NCBI RefSeq assembly: GCF_018398875.1
Contig: NZ_JAGWDK010000012.1
Span: 183,669-247,668 of the forward strand
DNA length: 64,000 nt
Direction of reading: 5' to 3'
Origin: Bradyrhizobium sp. sGM-13
GTDB lineage: Bacteria > Pseudomonadota > Alphaproteobacteria > Rhizobiales > Xanthobacteraceae
Shown: positions 28,785-37,602 of the stretch, one piece after another
Numbering within the stretch: the stretch's first letter is position 1
Layout of the letters: each line of letters opens with the position of its first letter
The notes under the pieces: generated by a model
The model's database searches: none
Told to the model about the DNA's origin: nothing
The model's input: only the letters and a program-made list of their open reading frames with translations
Made by a program: the position numbers and the translations under genes

Positions 28785-29897
28785 CTACCGCGTCCCGAAT
28801 GTCGTCGCGCCGAACAGCGCCTTCTGGGTCGAAGGCTGCGAGCGCCAGTATTGCGGCGGGGCGAACACCTCGCCGCCGAGTTCGGCCGCGGCGTGCCAGC
28901 CCCAGCGCGGGTCATAGAGCATGGCGCGGGCGAGCGCGACCATGTCGGCCTTGCCGGAGGCCACGATCTCCTCGGCCTGCTTGGATTCCGTGATCAGGCC
29001 GACGGCAATCGTGGTCAGCCCGGTCGCCTCGCGGATCGCTTGCGCGAACGGCACCTGATAACCGGGGCCGAGCGGAATTTTTTGCAGCGGCGACACGCCA
29101 CCCGAGGACGCGTCGATCCAGTCGACGCCGTGCTTTTTCAGCTCCTGCGCGAACTCGATGGTCTGCGCCAGATCCCAGCCGCCCTCGACCCAGTCGGTGC
29201 AGGAGACGCGCAATCCGACCGGCTTGTCATGCGGGAACGCCGCGCGCACCGCGTCAAACACTTCGAGCGGAAAGCGCATGCGATTCTGCAACGAGCCGCC
29301 ATATTGATCGGTGCGCCGGTTGGCGATCGGCGACAGGAACTGGTGCAGCAGATAGCCGTGCGCCGAGTGCACCTCGATCGCGTCGATGCCGAGGCGCTCG
29401 GCACGCTTAGTAGTCGCCACGAACGCATCGCGCACGCGCGCAAGGCCCGTGGCATCGAAGGCAACGGGCGGCGGCTCGCTCTCCTTGTGCGGGATCGCCG
29501 ACGGCCCCTCCGCCCGCCAGCCGCCCTCAGTCACCGGGATCAACTGCCCGCCCTCCCACGGCGTGTGGCTCGACGCCTTGCGGCCGGCATGCGCGAGCTG
29601 CATCATCACCGCGGCCTTCGAACGCTTGCGCACGGATGCCAGGATCGGCTTCAGCGCGGCTTCAGTGGCGTCATTGTAGAGGCCGAGGCAGCCCGGCGTG
29701 ATCCGGCCCGTCGGCTCCACCGCCGTCGCCTCGATACAGAAAACGCTCGCCCCCGACAGCGCCAGCGAATTGATATGGGTGAAGTGCCAGTCATTGGCCT
29801 CGCCGTCGACGGCCGAATACTGGCACATCGGCGCCACCATGATGCGGTTGGCGAGGTTAAGGCCGCGCAGCTTGATCGGGGTAAACAAAGCGCTCAT
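28785..29897 (-). CDS. NADH:flavin oxidoreductase, old yellow enzyme family (YqjM-like)
   Basis: A 370-residue TIM-barrel FMN protein. MSALFTPIKLRGLNLANRI is the classical start, MVAPMCQYSAVDGEANDWH holds the YqjM-type cysteine that tunes FMN, and MQLAHAGRKA and AIEVHSAHGYLLHQFLSP carry the substrate-binding histidines. It reduces activated alkenes such as enones with NAD(P)H. The start was placed at this Met because 28 upstream codons have no family likeness. It lies upstream of a flavin monooxygenase gene on the same strand. Confidence 0.92.
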   Translation of the reverse strand: MSALFTPIKLRGLNLANRIMVAPMCQYSAVDGEANDWHFTHINSLALSGASVFCIEATAVEPTGRITPGCLGLYNDATEAALKPILASVRKRSKAAVMMQLAHAGRKASSHTPWEGGQLIPVTEGGWRAEGPSAIPHKESEPPPVAFDATGLARVRDAFVATTKRAERLGIDAIEVHSAHGYLLHQFLSPIANRRTDQYGGSLQNRMRFPLEVFDAVRAAFPHDKPVGLRVSCTDWVEGGWDLAQTIEFAQELKKHGVDWIDASSGGVSPLQKIPLGPGYQVPFAQAIREATGLTTIAVGLITESKQAEEIVASGKADMVALARAMLYDPRWGWHAAAELGGEVFAPPQYWRSQPSTQKALFGATTFGTR

Positions 29898-30017
29898 GGG
29901 CGATAAGGATCCGGACCGGAGGAAAGTAAGCCCTATTTGTGTAACCAGGCCGCGCCCGCTGCTCAACCGCGTCTGGCTCAACCCTGCCGGGCGAATATAC
30001 GGGGAGAAGATGCGGCG

Positions 30018-31085
30018 CTACTCCACCAGCGCGAATTGCAGCAGCAGATTGCGCTGGATCATCGAGAAATTGTCGTCGGAGACGAGCGTCAGGACCGTTT
30101 CGCCCTCCGGCGTGACATGGGCGTCGATGCCTTCCAGATTGTCGATCTCGCTGCCGAGGTCGGCCTCGAAGATCACGGGGCCGTCGATCACTGCCCCGGG
30201 GGCGATAGAGGCAAGTGCTATGCGGCGGATGCGGATGCCGACGCCACCGAGCCAGGAGAATTTGCGCTCAAGCAGCAGCAGCCCGCCGGACGGCAGCAGC
30301 ACCGCGTCGCTGATATCGAAATTGTCGCTGCGGCTGATGCTGAACAGCCCCAGCGTCCTGCCGATCAGGAAGGCTGTGATGTTGCCCTGCGCGTCGAGCC
30401 CGCGTTCGGAGATCGCGATCAGCGTGCCCGCCAGCGGCAAGCCCTTCGGCACCACGACGAGCGCCTCGATTCCCTTGTTGTAGGGCAGCTTGCGCACGCC
30501 CAGCGGCAACTGAATCAACTCGCCGTGCGCTCGGGTAAATCCCTTGGAAAAGTCGAAGCGCAGGATCTGATTGACGCGCTCGAGGCCGACATAGACCAGC
30601 GAGCCGTCGAGCGCGAGCGCCTCGGTGTCGTACCAGCCGCGCGAGGTGATCGGCTTGCCGTCGTGGCCAAGCACCGGCGAGGCCTCGACGTCGTCAAGTC
30701 CGGTCATCTCGCGGCCCTTGTAGACAATGCGGCCGGTGAACCAGCCCCCTTTGTCGCTGATGGCGATGAAGCGCTCGCCCTTTGAATCCAGCCGCAGGCC
30801 GGACAATCCGCCGAAGCCACGAAACCGCGAGGTCAGGATCAGCCCGCTGCGAAATTCGAGTTCGCCGAACCGCACACGCGAGCGGTCGCGGGTGTCGAAC
30901 GACTGCAGCGGCCTTGCATTGACGTCAATCGAGACCGGCGCACTGACCGAGAACTCGTCGGGAACGGTCTGCCTCGGCGGCCGCTGAACGGCGGCCTGCG
31001 CCAATGCAGCGCCTGGGACGGCCGCCATGGAAAGCCCCGCCGCTGCATACTTCAAAAGGCGGCGGCGGCCTATGAGCGGGGGCAT
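30018..31085 (-). CDS. esterase-like activity of phytase family protein, exported
   Basis: A 355-residue protein with a Tat-like signal: GRRRLLKYAAAGLSMAAV then GAALAQA. The mature part is beta-strand-rich with repeats such as GFGGLSGLRLDSKGERFIA and YKGREMTGLDDVEASPV, which match the PF13449 phytase-esterase-like propeller. Such proteins are periplasmic; enzyme activity in most is unproven. The gene starts 4 bases after cobT, so it is likely on the cobS-cobT transcript, a context common in this group though no role in cobalamin is known. Confidence 0.83.
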   Translation of the reverse strand: MPPLIGRRRLLKYAAAGLSMAAVPGAALAQAAVQRPPRQTVPDEFSVSAPVSIDVNARPLQSFDTRDRSRVRFGELEFRSGLILTSRFRGFGGLSGLRLDSKGERFIAISDKGGWFTGRIVYKGREMTGLDDVEASPVLGHDGKPITSRGWYDTEALALDGSLVYVGLERVNQILRFDFSKGFTRAHGELIQLPLGVRKLPYNKGIEALVVVPKGLPLAGTLIAISERGLDAQGNITAFLIGRTLGLFSISRSDNFDISDAVLLPSGGLLLLERKFSWLGGVGIRIRRIALASIAPGAVIDGPVIFEADLGSEIDNLEGIDAHVTPEGETVLTLVSDDNFSMIQRNLLLQFALVE

Positions 31086-31089
31086 GCGC

Positions 31090-32994
31090 TCACGAATGCA
31101 AGCGGCGCGGCCGGCGGTGACCGTTGGCAGGCGCGGCGCCGTGGGTCTCGCTGAACAGCTCGGCGAGCTTTTCGGTGATGGCGCCGCCGAGCTCCTCGGC
31201 GTCGACGATGGTGACCGCGCGGCGGTAGTAACGCGTGACGTCGTGACCGATGCCGATCGCGATCAGTTCGACCGGCGAACGGGTCTCGATCTCCTCGATG
31301 ATGTGGCGCAGATGCCGCTCGAGGTAATTGCCGGGATTGACCGACAGCGTGGAATCGTCGACCGGCGCGCCGTCCGAAATCATCATCAGGATCTTGCGCT
31401 GCTCGGCGCGACCGAGCAGCCGCTTGTGCGCCCAGTCCAGCGCTTCGCCGTCGATATTTTCCTTCAGCAGGCCTTCACGCATCATCAGGCCAAGATTCTT
31501 GCGCGAACGGCGCCAGGGCGCGTCGGCGGACTTGTAGATGATGTGGCGGAGATCATTGAGCCGGCCGGGATTGGCCGGCTTGCCAGCGGCGAGCCACGCC
31601 TCGCGGGACTGGCCGCCCTTCCAGGCGCGGGTGGTAAAACCCAAAATCTCGACCTTGACGCCGCAGCGCTCCAGCGTGCGCGCGAGAATGTCGGCGCAAG
31701 TGGCCGCCACCGTGATCGGCCGGCCGCGCATCGAACCGGAATTATCGAGAAGCAGCGTCACCACGGTATCGCGGAAGGTCGCCTCCTTCTCGTGCATGAA
31801 GGACAGCGGGTGATAGGGATCGGTGACCACGCGCGACAGCCTTGCGGGGTCGAGAATGCCTTCCTCGAGATCGAACTCCCAGGCGCGGTTTTGCTGCGCC
31901 ATCAAGCGGCGCTGCAGCCGGTTGGCGAGCCGCGCCACGATGCCCTGCAAATGCGCGAGCTGCTTGTCGAGATAGGAACGCAGCCGCTCCAGCTCGTCAT
32001 GGTCGCAGAGATCTTCGGCGGCGATGACCTCGTCGAATTTCGGCGCAAATGCGTGATATTCCGGGCCGCGCGGCTCGTTGGCGCCACGCGTATTCGGCCG
32101 CGTCGCTTCGCCCGGCGTCTCGTCGTCGCCGAGTTCGCCGTCGTCGAACGTATCTGACGTGGAAGCCTGCGCGCTCTCCATCGCGCTTTCCGATATTTCG
32201 TCGGTGGAAGCCTGCGCCTGGTCGGCGCTCATTTCCTGCGCTGCATCGGAGTCGGGCGAGCCCTCGGCGCCGGACTGATCACTCTCGCCGTCCTGGTTCT
32301 CGTCATCGTTTTCGTCGTCATCGGCGTCCGCGTCGCGGTCGTCGCCGAGGTCGAGCGCCGACAAGAGGTCGTGCACGAGATCGCCAAACTTGGCCTGGTC
32401 CTCGGTGACGCGGCTGAGCTTGTCGAGCCGGGTGCCGATTTTATCTTCCAGCGCCGGACGCCAGAGATCGACCATTTTTTTCGCAGCCGCCGGCGGCGCA
32501 AGGCCCGTCAGCCGTTCGCGCACCAACATCGCCAGCGCGTCCGACAGCGGCGCATCGGCGCGGTCGGTGATCTCATCGTATTTGCCGCGATGAAAGTGAT
32601 CGTCGAGCATCGCGGTGAGATTCTTCGCTACACCCGCCATCCGCCGCGAACCGATGGCCTCGACACGGGCCTGCTCCACCGCCTCGAACACGCCGCGCGC
32701 CTGCGGATTTCCCGGCATCAGTTTGCGATGCACCTTGGGATCATGGCAGGCGAGCTTCAACGCGACCGAATCGGCGTGACCCCGCACGATCGCAGCATCC
32801 CGCTTGGTCATCTTGCGCGCCGGCTCCGGCAGCCGCGCTTTGCCCGGTGCAAGACCGGGCCGCTCGGCCGCGAATGTCACTTCAAGTTCCGGCGCCTTCG
32901 CGATCGCGCGCAGGCACGAGGTCACCGCGCGCTTGAACGGTTCGGTCGGGGCTTCCTTGGATCCGGTGCGGAATTTGGAGTTCGACGTCGTCAT
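31090..32994 (-). CDS. cobT: cobaltochelatase subunit CobT
   Basis: A 634-residue CobT. The C-terminal von Willebrand A domain holds the metal-ion site DNSGSM around residue 415, and the N-terminal part FKRAVTSCLRAIAKAPEL with the acidic linker of about residues 210-300 (Asp/Glu/Ser-rich) is typical. With CobS (AAA+) and CobN it inserts Co2+ into hydrogenobyrinic acid diamide in aerobic cobalamin synthesis, driven by ATP. cobS is 136 bases upstream on the same strand, with an R1 repeat between them. cobN is not in the window. Confidence 0.95.
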   Translation of the reverse strand: MTTSNSKFRTGSKEAPTEPFKRAVTSCLRAIAKAPELEVTFAAERPGLAPGKARLPEPARKMTKRDAAIVRGHADSVALKLACHDPKVHRKLMPGNPQARGVFEAVEQARVEAIGSRRMAGVAKNLTAMLDDHFHRGKYDEITDRADAPLSDALAMLVRERLTGLAPPAAAKKMVDLWRPALEDKIGTRLDKLSRVTEDQAKFGDLVHDLLSALDLGDDRDADADDDENDDENQDGESDQSGAEGSPDSDAAQEMSADQAQASTDEISESAMESAQASTSDTFDDGELGDDETPGEATRPNTRGANEPRGPEYHAFAPKFDEVIAAEDLCDHDELERLRSYLDKQLAHLQGIVARLANRLQRRLMAQQNRAWEFDLEEGILDPARLSRVVTDPYHPLSFMHEKEATFRDTVVTLLLDNSGSMRGRPITVAATCADILARTLERCGVKVEILGFTTRAWKGGQSREAWLAAGKPANPGRLNDLRHIIYKSADAPWRRSRKNLGLMMREGLLKENIDGEALDWAHKRLLGRAEQRKILMMISDGAPVDDSTLSVNPGNYLERHLRHIIEEIETRSPVELIAIGIGHDVTRYYRRAVTIVDAEELGGAITEKLAELFSETHGAAPANGHRRPRRLHS

Positions 32995-33010
32995 TACGTT
33001 TCTATCACCC

Positions 33011-33128
33011 GTCGTCCCTGCGAAAGCAGGGACCCATAATCACCAGCGATCGTTAATTCACCCGACGTTGGCAGCATCCTTCCATCGAAAGTCCTCGGCG
33101 TATGGGTTCCCGCTTTCGCGGGAACGAC
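33011..33128. repeat. palindromic intergenic repeat, family R1 (second copy)
   Basis: Arms GTCGTCCCTGCGAAAGCAGG and its counterpart CCCGCTTTCGCGGGAACGAC, 118 bases in total like the copy at 2545-2662. It fills the cobS-cobT gap, so it would be part of their transcript if the two are one operon. Confidence 0.9.
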
Positions 33129-33130
33129 AG

Positions 33131-34129
33131 CTACGAAAGCGCCACGTTTACCGAACTCTCGGGCAGCTCCTGGTTGAAGCAGCGCTGATAGAATTCCGCC
33201 ACCAGCGGCCGCTCCAGCTCGTCGCACTTGTTGAGGAAGGTGACGCGGAACGCAAAGCCGATGTCGCCGAAGATGTCGGAGTTCTCGGCCCAGGTGATCA
33301 CGGTGCGCGGGCTCATCACCGTCGACAAATCGCCATTGGCGAATGCGTTACGGGTGAGATCGGCCAGCCGCACCATCTTGTTGACGATGTCGCGACCTTC
33401 CTGGGTACGGTAGTGATGCGCCTTGGCCAGCACGATTTCGACTTCCTCGTCATGCGCCAGATAGTTCAGCGTGGTGACGATCGACCAGCGGTCCATCTGG
33501 CCCTGGTTGATCTGCTGGGTGCCGTGATAGAGGCCCGAAGTGTCGCCGAGGCCGACCGTGTTGGCGGTCGAAAACAGGCGGAACGCCGGGTGCGGCTTGA
33601 TCACCTTGTTCTGGTCCAACAGCGTCAGGCGGCCGGAGACTTCCAGCACGCGCTGGATCACGAACATCACGTCGGGGCGGCCGGCGTCGTACTCGTCGAA
33701 CACCAGCGCAATGTTGTGCTGCAGCGCCCAGGGCAGGATGCCGTCGCGGAATTCGGTGACCTGCTTGCCGTCCTTGATGACGATCGAGTCCTTGCCGACC
33801 AGATCGATACGGCTGATGTGACTGTCCAGGTTGACGCGCACGCAGGGCCAGTTCAGCCGTGCGGCGACCTGCTCGATATGGGTCGATTTGCCGGTGCCGT
33901 GGTAGCCGGTGACCATGACGCGGCGGTTCTTGGCGAAACCGGCGAGGATCGCGAGCGTGGTGGCGCGGTCGAAGCGGTAGTCCGAATCGACTTCCGGCAC
34001 GTGCGGGTCGACTTCGGAATAGGCCGGCACTTCGAGGTCGCTGTCGATACCGAAAACCTGCCGGACCGACACCTTCATATCGGGCAGTCCGACGGGCTCC
34101 GAAACTTTGCTCATGGCGGCGGTCGTCAT
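33131..34129 (-). CDS. cobS: cobaltochelatase subunit CobS (AAA+ ATPase)
   Basis: A 332-residue MoxR-like AAA+ protein. Walker A is GYHGTGKST (about residues 109-117) and Walker B is ALVFDEYD. MKVSVRQVFGIDSDLEVPAYSE at the front is the typical CobS N-terminus and ends in TVMSPRTVITWAENS, the sensor-2 region. It forms a ring with CobT and powers cobalt insertion by CobN. The ATG at 34129 follows GGAGGATTG; a TTG just before it is less likely. An inverted repeat CTTATC-ATTGA-GATAAG lies 127 bases upstream. Confidence 0.95.
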   Translation of the reverse strand: MTTAAMSKVSEPVGLPDMKVSVRQVFGIDSDLEVPAYSEVDPHVPEVDSDYRFDRATTLAILAGFAKNRRVMVTGYHGTGKSTHIEQVAARLNWPCVRVNLDSHISRIDLVGKDSIVIKDGKQVTEFRDGILPWALQHNIALVFDEYDAGRPDVMFVIQRVLEVSGRLTLLDQNKVIKPHPAFRLFSTANTVGLGDTSGLYHGTQQINQGQMDRWSIVTTLNYLAHDEEVEIVLAKAHHYRTQEGRDIVNKMVRLADLTRNAFANGDLSTVMSPRTVITWAENSDIFGDIGFAFRVTFLNKCDELERPLVAEFYQRCFNQELPESSVNVALS

Positions 34130-34255
34130 CAATCCTCCGAGGTCCCGGGCGTTCCCGAAACCAGATCTGGTGAATGGCTGCGGATGGGGGCTAACGCAAA
34201 CCTAGCAGAGAGCAGGGGCCGGCAGAAGCCCGCGGCGCAATCAAAGTTCCATTGC

Positions 34256-34272
34256 CTTATCATTGAGATAAG
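34256..34272. promoter_or_regulatory. inverted repeat between cobS and the divergent DedA gene
   Basis: CTTATC-ATTGA-GATAAG, perfect 6-bp arms. It lies between divergent genes at a place suited to an operator. No cobalamin riboswitch elements were recognised in the 300-base gap. Confidence 0.35.
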
Positions 34273-34429
34273 CCATCTCTCAGGTTTTTGGAGGGCTGCC
34301 CTGCGAATCACGCCGCACTTTTGCCCGCTTGGCCACTTCGCCGCGGCCGTGCCAGCTCTGCCGGCACTTTCGGCCCCTGCCTGGGCTTGGTAGCTCTAGG
34401 CGCAGGCGGCCACCCACAGGACGGCAATT

Positions 34430-35089
34430 GTGACTTCATTCCTCGATCCCGTGATTGCAGTCGTATCGGCCCATCCATGGCTGGCCTACCTGACGCTATT
34501 TCTGGCGGCTCTCTTGGAAGCGATCCCGGTCGCAGGCGCGCTGGTGCCTGGCTCGACCATCATCCTTGCGCTGAGTGCGCTGGTGCCCGGCGGCGAACTG
34601 AAGCTGTGGGGCGTGCTGGCGGCCGCGATCGCCGGCGCATTGCTGGGTGACGGTACGGCGTTCTGGGCCGGCCATCGCTCGCAGCGCGAAATTCTGGGCG
34701 CCTGGCCGATGTCGAAATATCCAGGCGTGATGGCGCAGAGCGAGGCGTTCTTCCACCGCTGGGGAGCGCTGGCGGTGTTATTCGCGCGCTTTGTGCCGCC
34801 GATCCGGGCCTTCGTACCGGTCACGGCCGGCGCGCTCGGGATGCAACCGATCCTTTTCTTCGGCGTCAATATTCCCGCGGTACTCGCCTGGGCGTTGGCG
34901 CATGTGTTGCCAGGCGTGCTCGCGGTCTCGGTGTTGCATGAATATGCCGGCCTGCCGCATCACCAACACACCGGAAAGCATCTGTGGATTCTGGCCGTGT
35001 TCGCGACGGCGATCATCGCGCTCGGGGTCTGGACGCTGCGCCGCCGTCAGGCGCGGACGGGGCTCCGTCCCGGGGCGGGGCCGACATAG
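34430..35089 (+). CDS. DedA family membrane protein
   Basis: A 219-residue inner-membrane protein of the DedA/SNARE-associated family. Membrane segments are visible around residues 18-35 (LTLFLAALLEAIPVAGALVP), 60-80, 135-165 (ILFFGVNIPAVLAWALAHVL) and 188-205. The conserved motifs are FARFVPPIRAFVPVTAG and GDGTAFWAGH, the latter with the usual G-x-x-x-G region. DedA proteins act as lipid (undecaprenyl phosphate or phospholipid) flippases. Start is a GTG. Its 3' end overlaps the end of the convergent citrate synthase gene by 43 bases. Confidence 0.88.
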   Translation: MTSFLDPVIAVVSAHPWLAYLTLFLAALLEAIPVAGALVPGSTIILALSALVPGGELKLWGVLAAAIAGALLGDGTAFWAGHRSQREILGAWPMSKYPGVMAQSEAFFHRWGALAVLFARFVPPIRAFVPVTAGALGMQPILFFGVNIPAVLAWALAHVLPGVLAVSVLHEYAGLPHHQHTGKHLWILAVFATAIIALGVWTLRRRQARTGLRPGAGPT

Positions 35090-36264
35090 CGCGCGCGGGG
35101 CCGGATCAGCCGGCCATGGCGCAATTGCTCGCAAGCATGCGCGATCCATCCGACCGTTCTCGCCATGGAAAACAAGACCAGTTCATGGCCCGGCGGCAGG
35201 CCGAGCGTGTGCACCAGCACCGCAAGGGCATAGTCGATATTGACGAACTCGCCAGTCGCTTCGGCGATGCGCTCCGGGATTTCGTGGGTAAACTTACGGT
35301 TCGCGCCCGAGCGTGCCAGCGCCTCCAAGAGCGCCCGTGCACGGGGATCGCCATGCTTATAGACCCCATGACCAAAGCCCGCGAAGCGCTCGCCGAGCGC
35401 GACGCGCTCGCGGATGACAGGGGCGACCTCGCCATTGGCGAGCGTCTTCAGAAGCTGCGCCGCCAGCACGCCGGCGCCGCCGTGCTTCGGGCCTTTCAGC
35501 GCGACGAGACCGGCGATCATGGCATCGTAGAGATTTAGCCCGGTCGAGGCCGCGCAGCGCACGGTGAAGGTCGAGGCATTCAGCTCATGATCCGCCAGCA
35601 GCACGAGCGCGCGGCGGATCAAATCGGCCGCATGCTTGTGTTCCGGCGCCCAGACCCGCGCGATCTGCAAGTGAAGCGGCTTTGCCGAGGATTTGGCGTT
35701 CAGCATGGTCGCGACCACCAGGCGCATGATGCGGCCACCTAGCATCGCGCGCTCTTCGTCGGCGCGGGTGAAGGCTCGCGGGTCAGCCCTGGCGGCGAGC
35801 GCCAGCACGGCGATGGCGCGATCGATCGCGTTTGCCCCACGTGCGGCCTCGGCCACTGCGCGCATTTCGTCCGACACAACGGGACAATTGTTCTGATCGA
35901 AGGGGTCGACGCCTGTCACATCCCACAACAGCGTCGCGGCATGTTCGAGCGTGTCGCGCTCGGCGAGATCGATGCAGTTGACGCCGCGATAGATCGCGCC
36001 GTCCTCGGTGATGGTTCCGACGGCCGAATCCAGCACCGGCAGATCGGCGTCGAAGCTGCGCAGGCCGCGCGGCTCCGGCGACGGCGCACGCCGCTCTTTT
36101 AGCGTGCGGACGTCCTCGGCCCGGTAGCGGCGGCTGCGGGAATCCTCCGACGGTTCCGACCGGATCAGGCCACGGCTGACATAGGCGTAGAGGGTCGCCT
36201 GGGAGATCGCGAGTTCGGCGGAGGCCTCGCGGGCCGAGAGGTAAAGGCCGGCAGGCTTTTTCAT
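35047..36264 (-). CDS. citrate synthase family protein with N-terminal helix-turn-helix
   Basis: A 405-residue protein. Residues 8-58 (YLSAREASAELAISQATLYA to RRYRAEDVRTLKE) form a MerR/excisionase-like DNA-binding helix-turn-helix. The rest is a citrate-synthase fold with catalytic His261 (KHGG), His299 (GFGHGVY) and Asp344 (NIDYA) in place. Citrate synthase joins acetyl-CoA and oxaloacetate; related members make 2-methylcitrate. A second citrate-synthase-like gene is divergent, and two perfect palindromes lie between their starts, so this protein may also bind there and regulate. Such fused paralogues are known in alphaproteobacteria; activity is not assured. Confidence 0.88.
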   Translation of the reverse strand: MKKPAGLYLSAREASAELAISQATLYAYVSRGLIRSEPSEDSRSRRYRAEDVRTLKERRAPSPEPRGLRSFDADLPVLDSAVGTITEDGAIYRGVNCIDLAERDTLEHAATLLWDVTGVDPFDQNNCPVVSDEMRAVAEAARGANAIDRAIAVLALAARADPRAFTRADEERAMLGGRIMRLVVATMLNAKSSAKPLHLQIARVWAPEHKHAADLIRRALVLLADHELNASTFTVRCAASTGLNLYDAMIAGLVALKGPKHGGAGVLAAQLLKTLANGEVAPVIRERVALGERFAGFGHGVYKHGDPRARALLEALARSGANRKFTHEIPERIAEATGEFVNIDYALAVLVHTLGLPPGHELVLFSMARTVGWIAHACEQLRHGRLIRPRARYVGPAPGRSPVRA

Positions 36265-36265
36265 A

Positions 36266-36294
36266 TTGATTTATATAATCAAGATTGATCAATC
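36266..36294. promoter_or_regulatory. two adjacent palindromes between the divergent citrate synthase genes
   Basis: TTGATT-TATAT-AATCAA at 36266-36282 and directly after it the perfect palindrome GATTGATCAATC at 36283-36294. Both carry TGAT/ATCA half-sites. The first begins 2 bases from the start of the HTH-citrate synthase gene, so a protein bound here would block its translation start region and promoter. Confidence 0.6.
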
Positions 36295-36339
36295 TGTCGA
36301 GAGGCCCGACCTCTGCAGCAGGCAAAAAGGAGAGCCCCC

Positions 36340-37431
36340 ATGAACATGCAGATTTCCAAGACCCCGATCGGGCTCGACGGCATTCCGGCCGCCGAAACCG
36401 TCCTCAGCCATGTCGATGGCGAGCGGGGCGAACTGATCATCGCCGGCGAACGGGTCGGCGACCTCGCGGGCAAGTCGAGTTTTGAAGGCGTCACCGCGCG
36501 GCTGTGGAACGCCGCAATGGGAACCTCGCTCAACGAAGCCAATGTGCGCTCAAGGCTTGGCGCTGCCCGGGAACGCGCATTCGCTCGGCTACCCGAATTG
36601 CTACCGGCAACGCGTGGCATGTCGATTGTCGACGGCTTTCGCGCAGCCGTTGCCGGCCTGCGCGGCGAAAACGGACTTGAGCACGAGGCGACCATCGTCG
36701 GCGCGTTGCCTGTGATTGCCGGCGCGCTATTGCAGCGGGCCAAAGGCGAGCACCCGATCGCGGCCGACCCGACCGTCGGCCATGCCGCCGACACGCTGTC
36801 GATGCTGCGCGGCCGCAAAGCCGAACCGCGCGAGATCACCGCGCTGGACACCTACTTCGTCACGGTGTGCGACCACGGCATGAACGCGTCGACCTTCACG
36901 ACGCGCGTCGTAGCCTCGACGCAAGCGGATTTGTTCGCAGCCGTCACGGCAGGCTATTGCGCCCTGACCGGGCCATTGCATGGCGGCGCCCCCGAGCCGG
37001 TGCTGGAGATGCTGGATGCGATCGGCTCGAGCGAGCGCATCAAGCCGTGGGTCGACAGCGCACTGGCCCGCGGCGAGCGGCTGATGGGATTCGGCCACCG
37101 CGTCTATCGCGTCCGCGACCCGCGCGCCGACGTGCTTAAGCGCGCGATCGAGCGGCTCGCAGGAGGCGGCGCCGATCTGCCGTTCGCGGGCGAGGTCGAG
37201 GCCTACATTCGCGATGCATTGCGGCGGAAAAATCCGGAGCGCCCGCTCGATACCAATGTGGAGTTCTTCACCGCAATCCTGCTCGACGCGCTGAAAATTC
37301 CGCGGCAGGCGTTTACGCCGATCTTTGCGGTGGCGCGCGCCGCAGGCTGGACCGCGCATGCCCGCGAGCAGCAGCGTGGCGGCAGGCTGATCCGGCCGAG
37401 TTCGGCGTATATTGGCTCAATGCCGAGGTGA
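36340..37431 (+). CDS. citrate synthase/methylcitrate synthase family protein
   Basis: A 363-residue citrate-synthase-fold protein. His214 (GPLHGG) and His253 (GFGHRVY) are in place; at the site of the catalytic aspartate the sequence is NVEFF with Glu308. It is probably a short-chain citrate or methylcitrate synthase paralogue with acetyl-CoA or propionyl-CoA as donor. AAAAGGAG precedes the ATG. It is divergent from the HTH-fused paralogue, and the two likely act or are regulated together. The main citrate synthase of the cell is probably another gene. Confidence 0.88.
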   Translation: MNMQISKTPIGLDGIPAAETVLSHVDGERGELIIAGERVGDLAGKSSFEGVTARLWNAAMGTSLNEANVRSRLGAARERAFARLPELLPATRGMSIVDGFRAAVAGLRGENGLEHEATIVGALPVIAGALLQRAKGEHPIAADPTVGHAADTLSMLRGRKAEPREITALDTYFVTVCDHGMNASTFTTRVVASTQADLFAAVTAGYCALTGPLHGGAPEPVLEMLDAIGSSERIKPWVDSALARGERLMGFGHRVYRVRDPRADVLKRAIERLAGGGADLPFAGEVEAYIRDALRRKNPERPLDTNVEFFTAILLDALKIPRQAFTPIFAVARAAGWTAHAREQQRGGRLIRPSSAYIGSMPR

Positions 37432-37478
37432 GCGGGACCAAAGCTTCGTACAACAACAGCGGAGCCAAGATCTCCGCT

Positions 37479-37597
37479 GTCGTCCCTGCGAACGCAGGGA
37501 CCCATAACCACAAATGCGTGTTGTCTGGCGAAGCCGTCAACCGATGGAATAAATCGAGAAGCCGCGGCGTATGGGTCCGTGCGTTCGCAGGGACGAC
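37479..37597. repeat. palindromic intergenic repeat, family R1 (third copy)
   Basis: GTCGTCCCTGCGAACGCAGG and the matching right arm, which has one change (GTCCGTGCG in place of GTCCCTGCG). Total 119 bases, again between convergent genes. Confidence 0.9.
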
Positions 37598-37602
37598 GAA
37601 AA

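Noticed and set aside
34130..34429. Cobalamin riboswitch ahead of cobS
   Set aside because: The B12-box consensus and the paired elements are not visible; only the short repeat CTTATC-ATTGA-GATAAG is.
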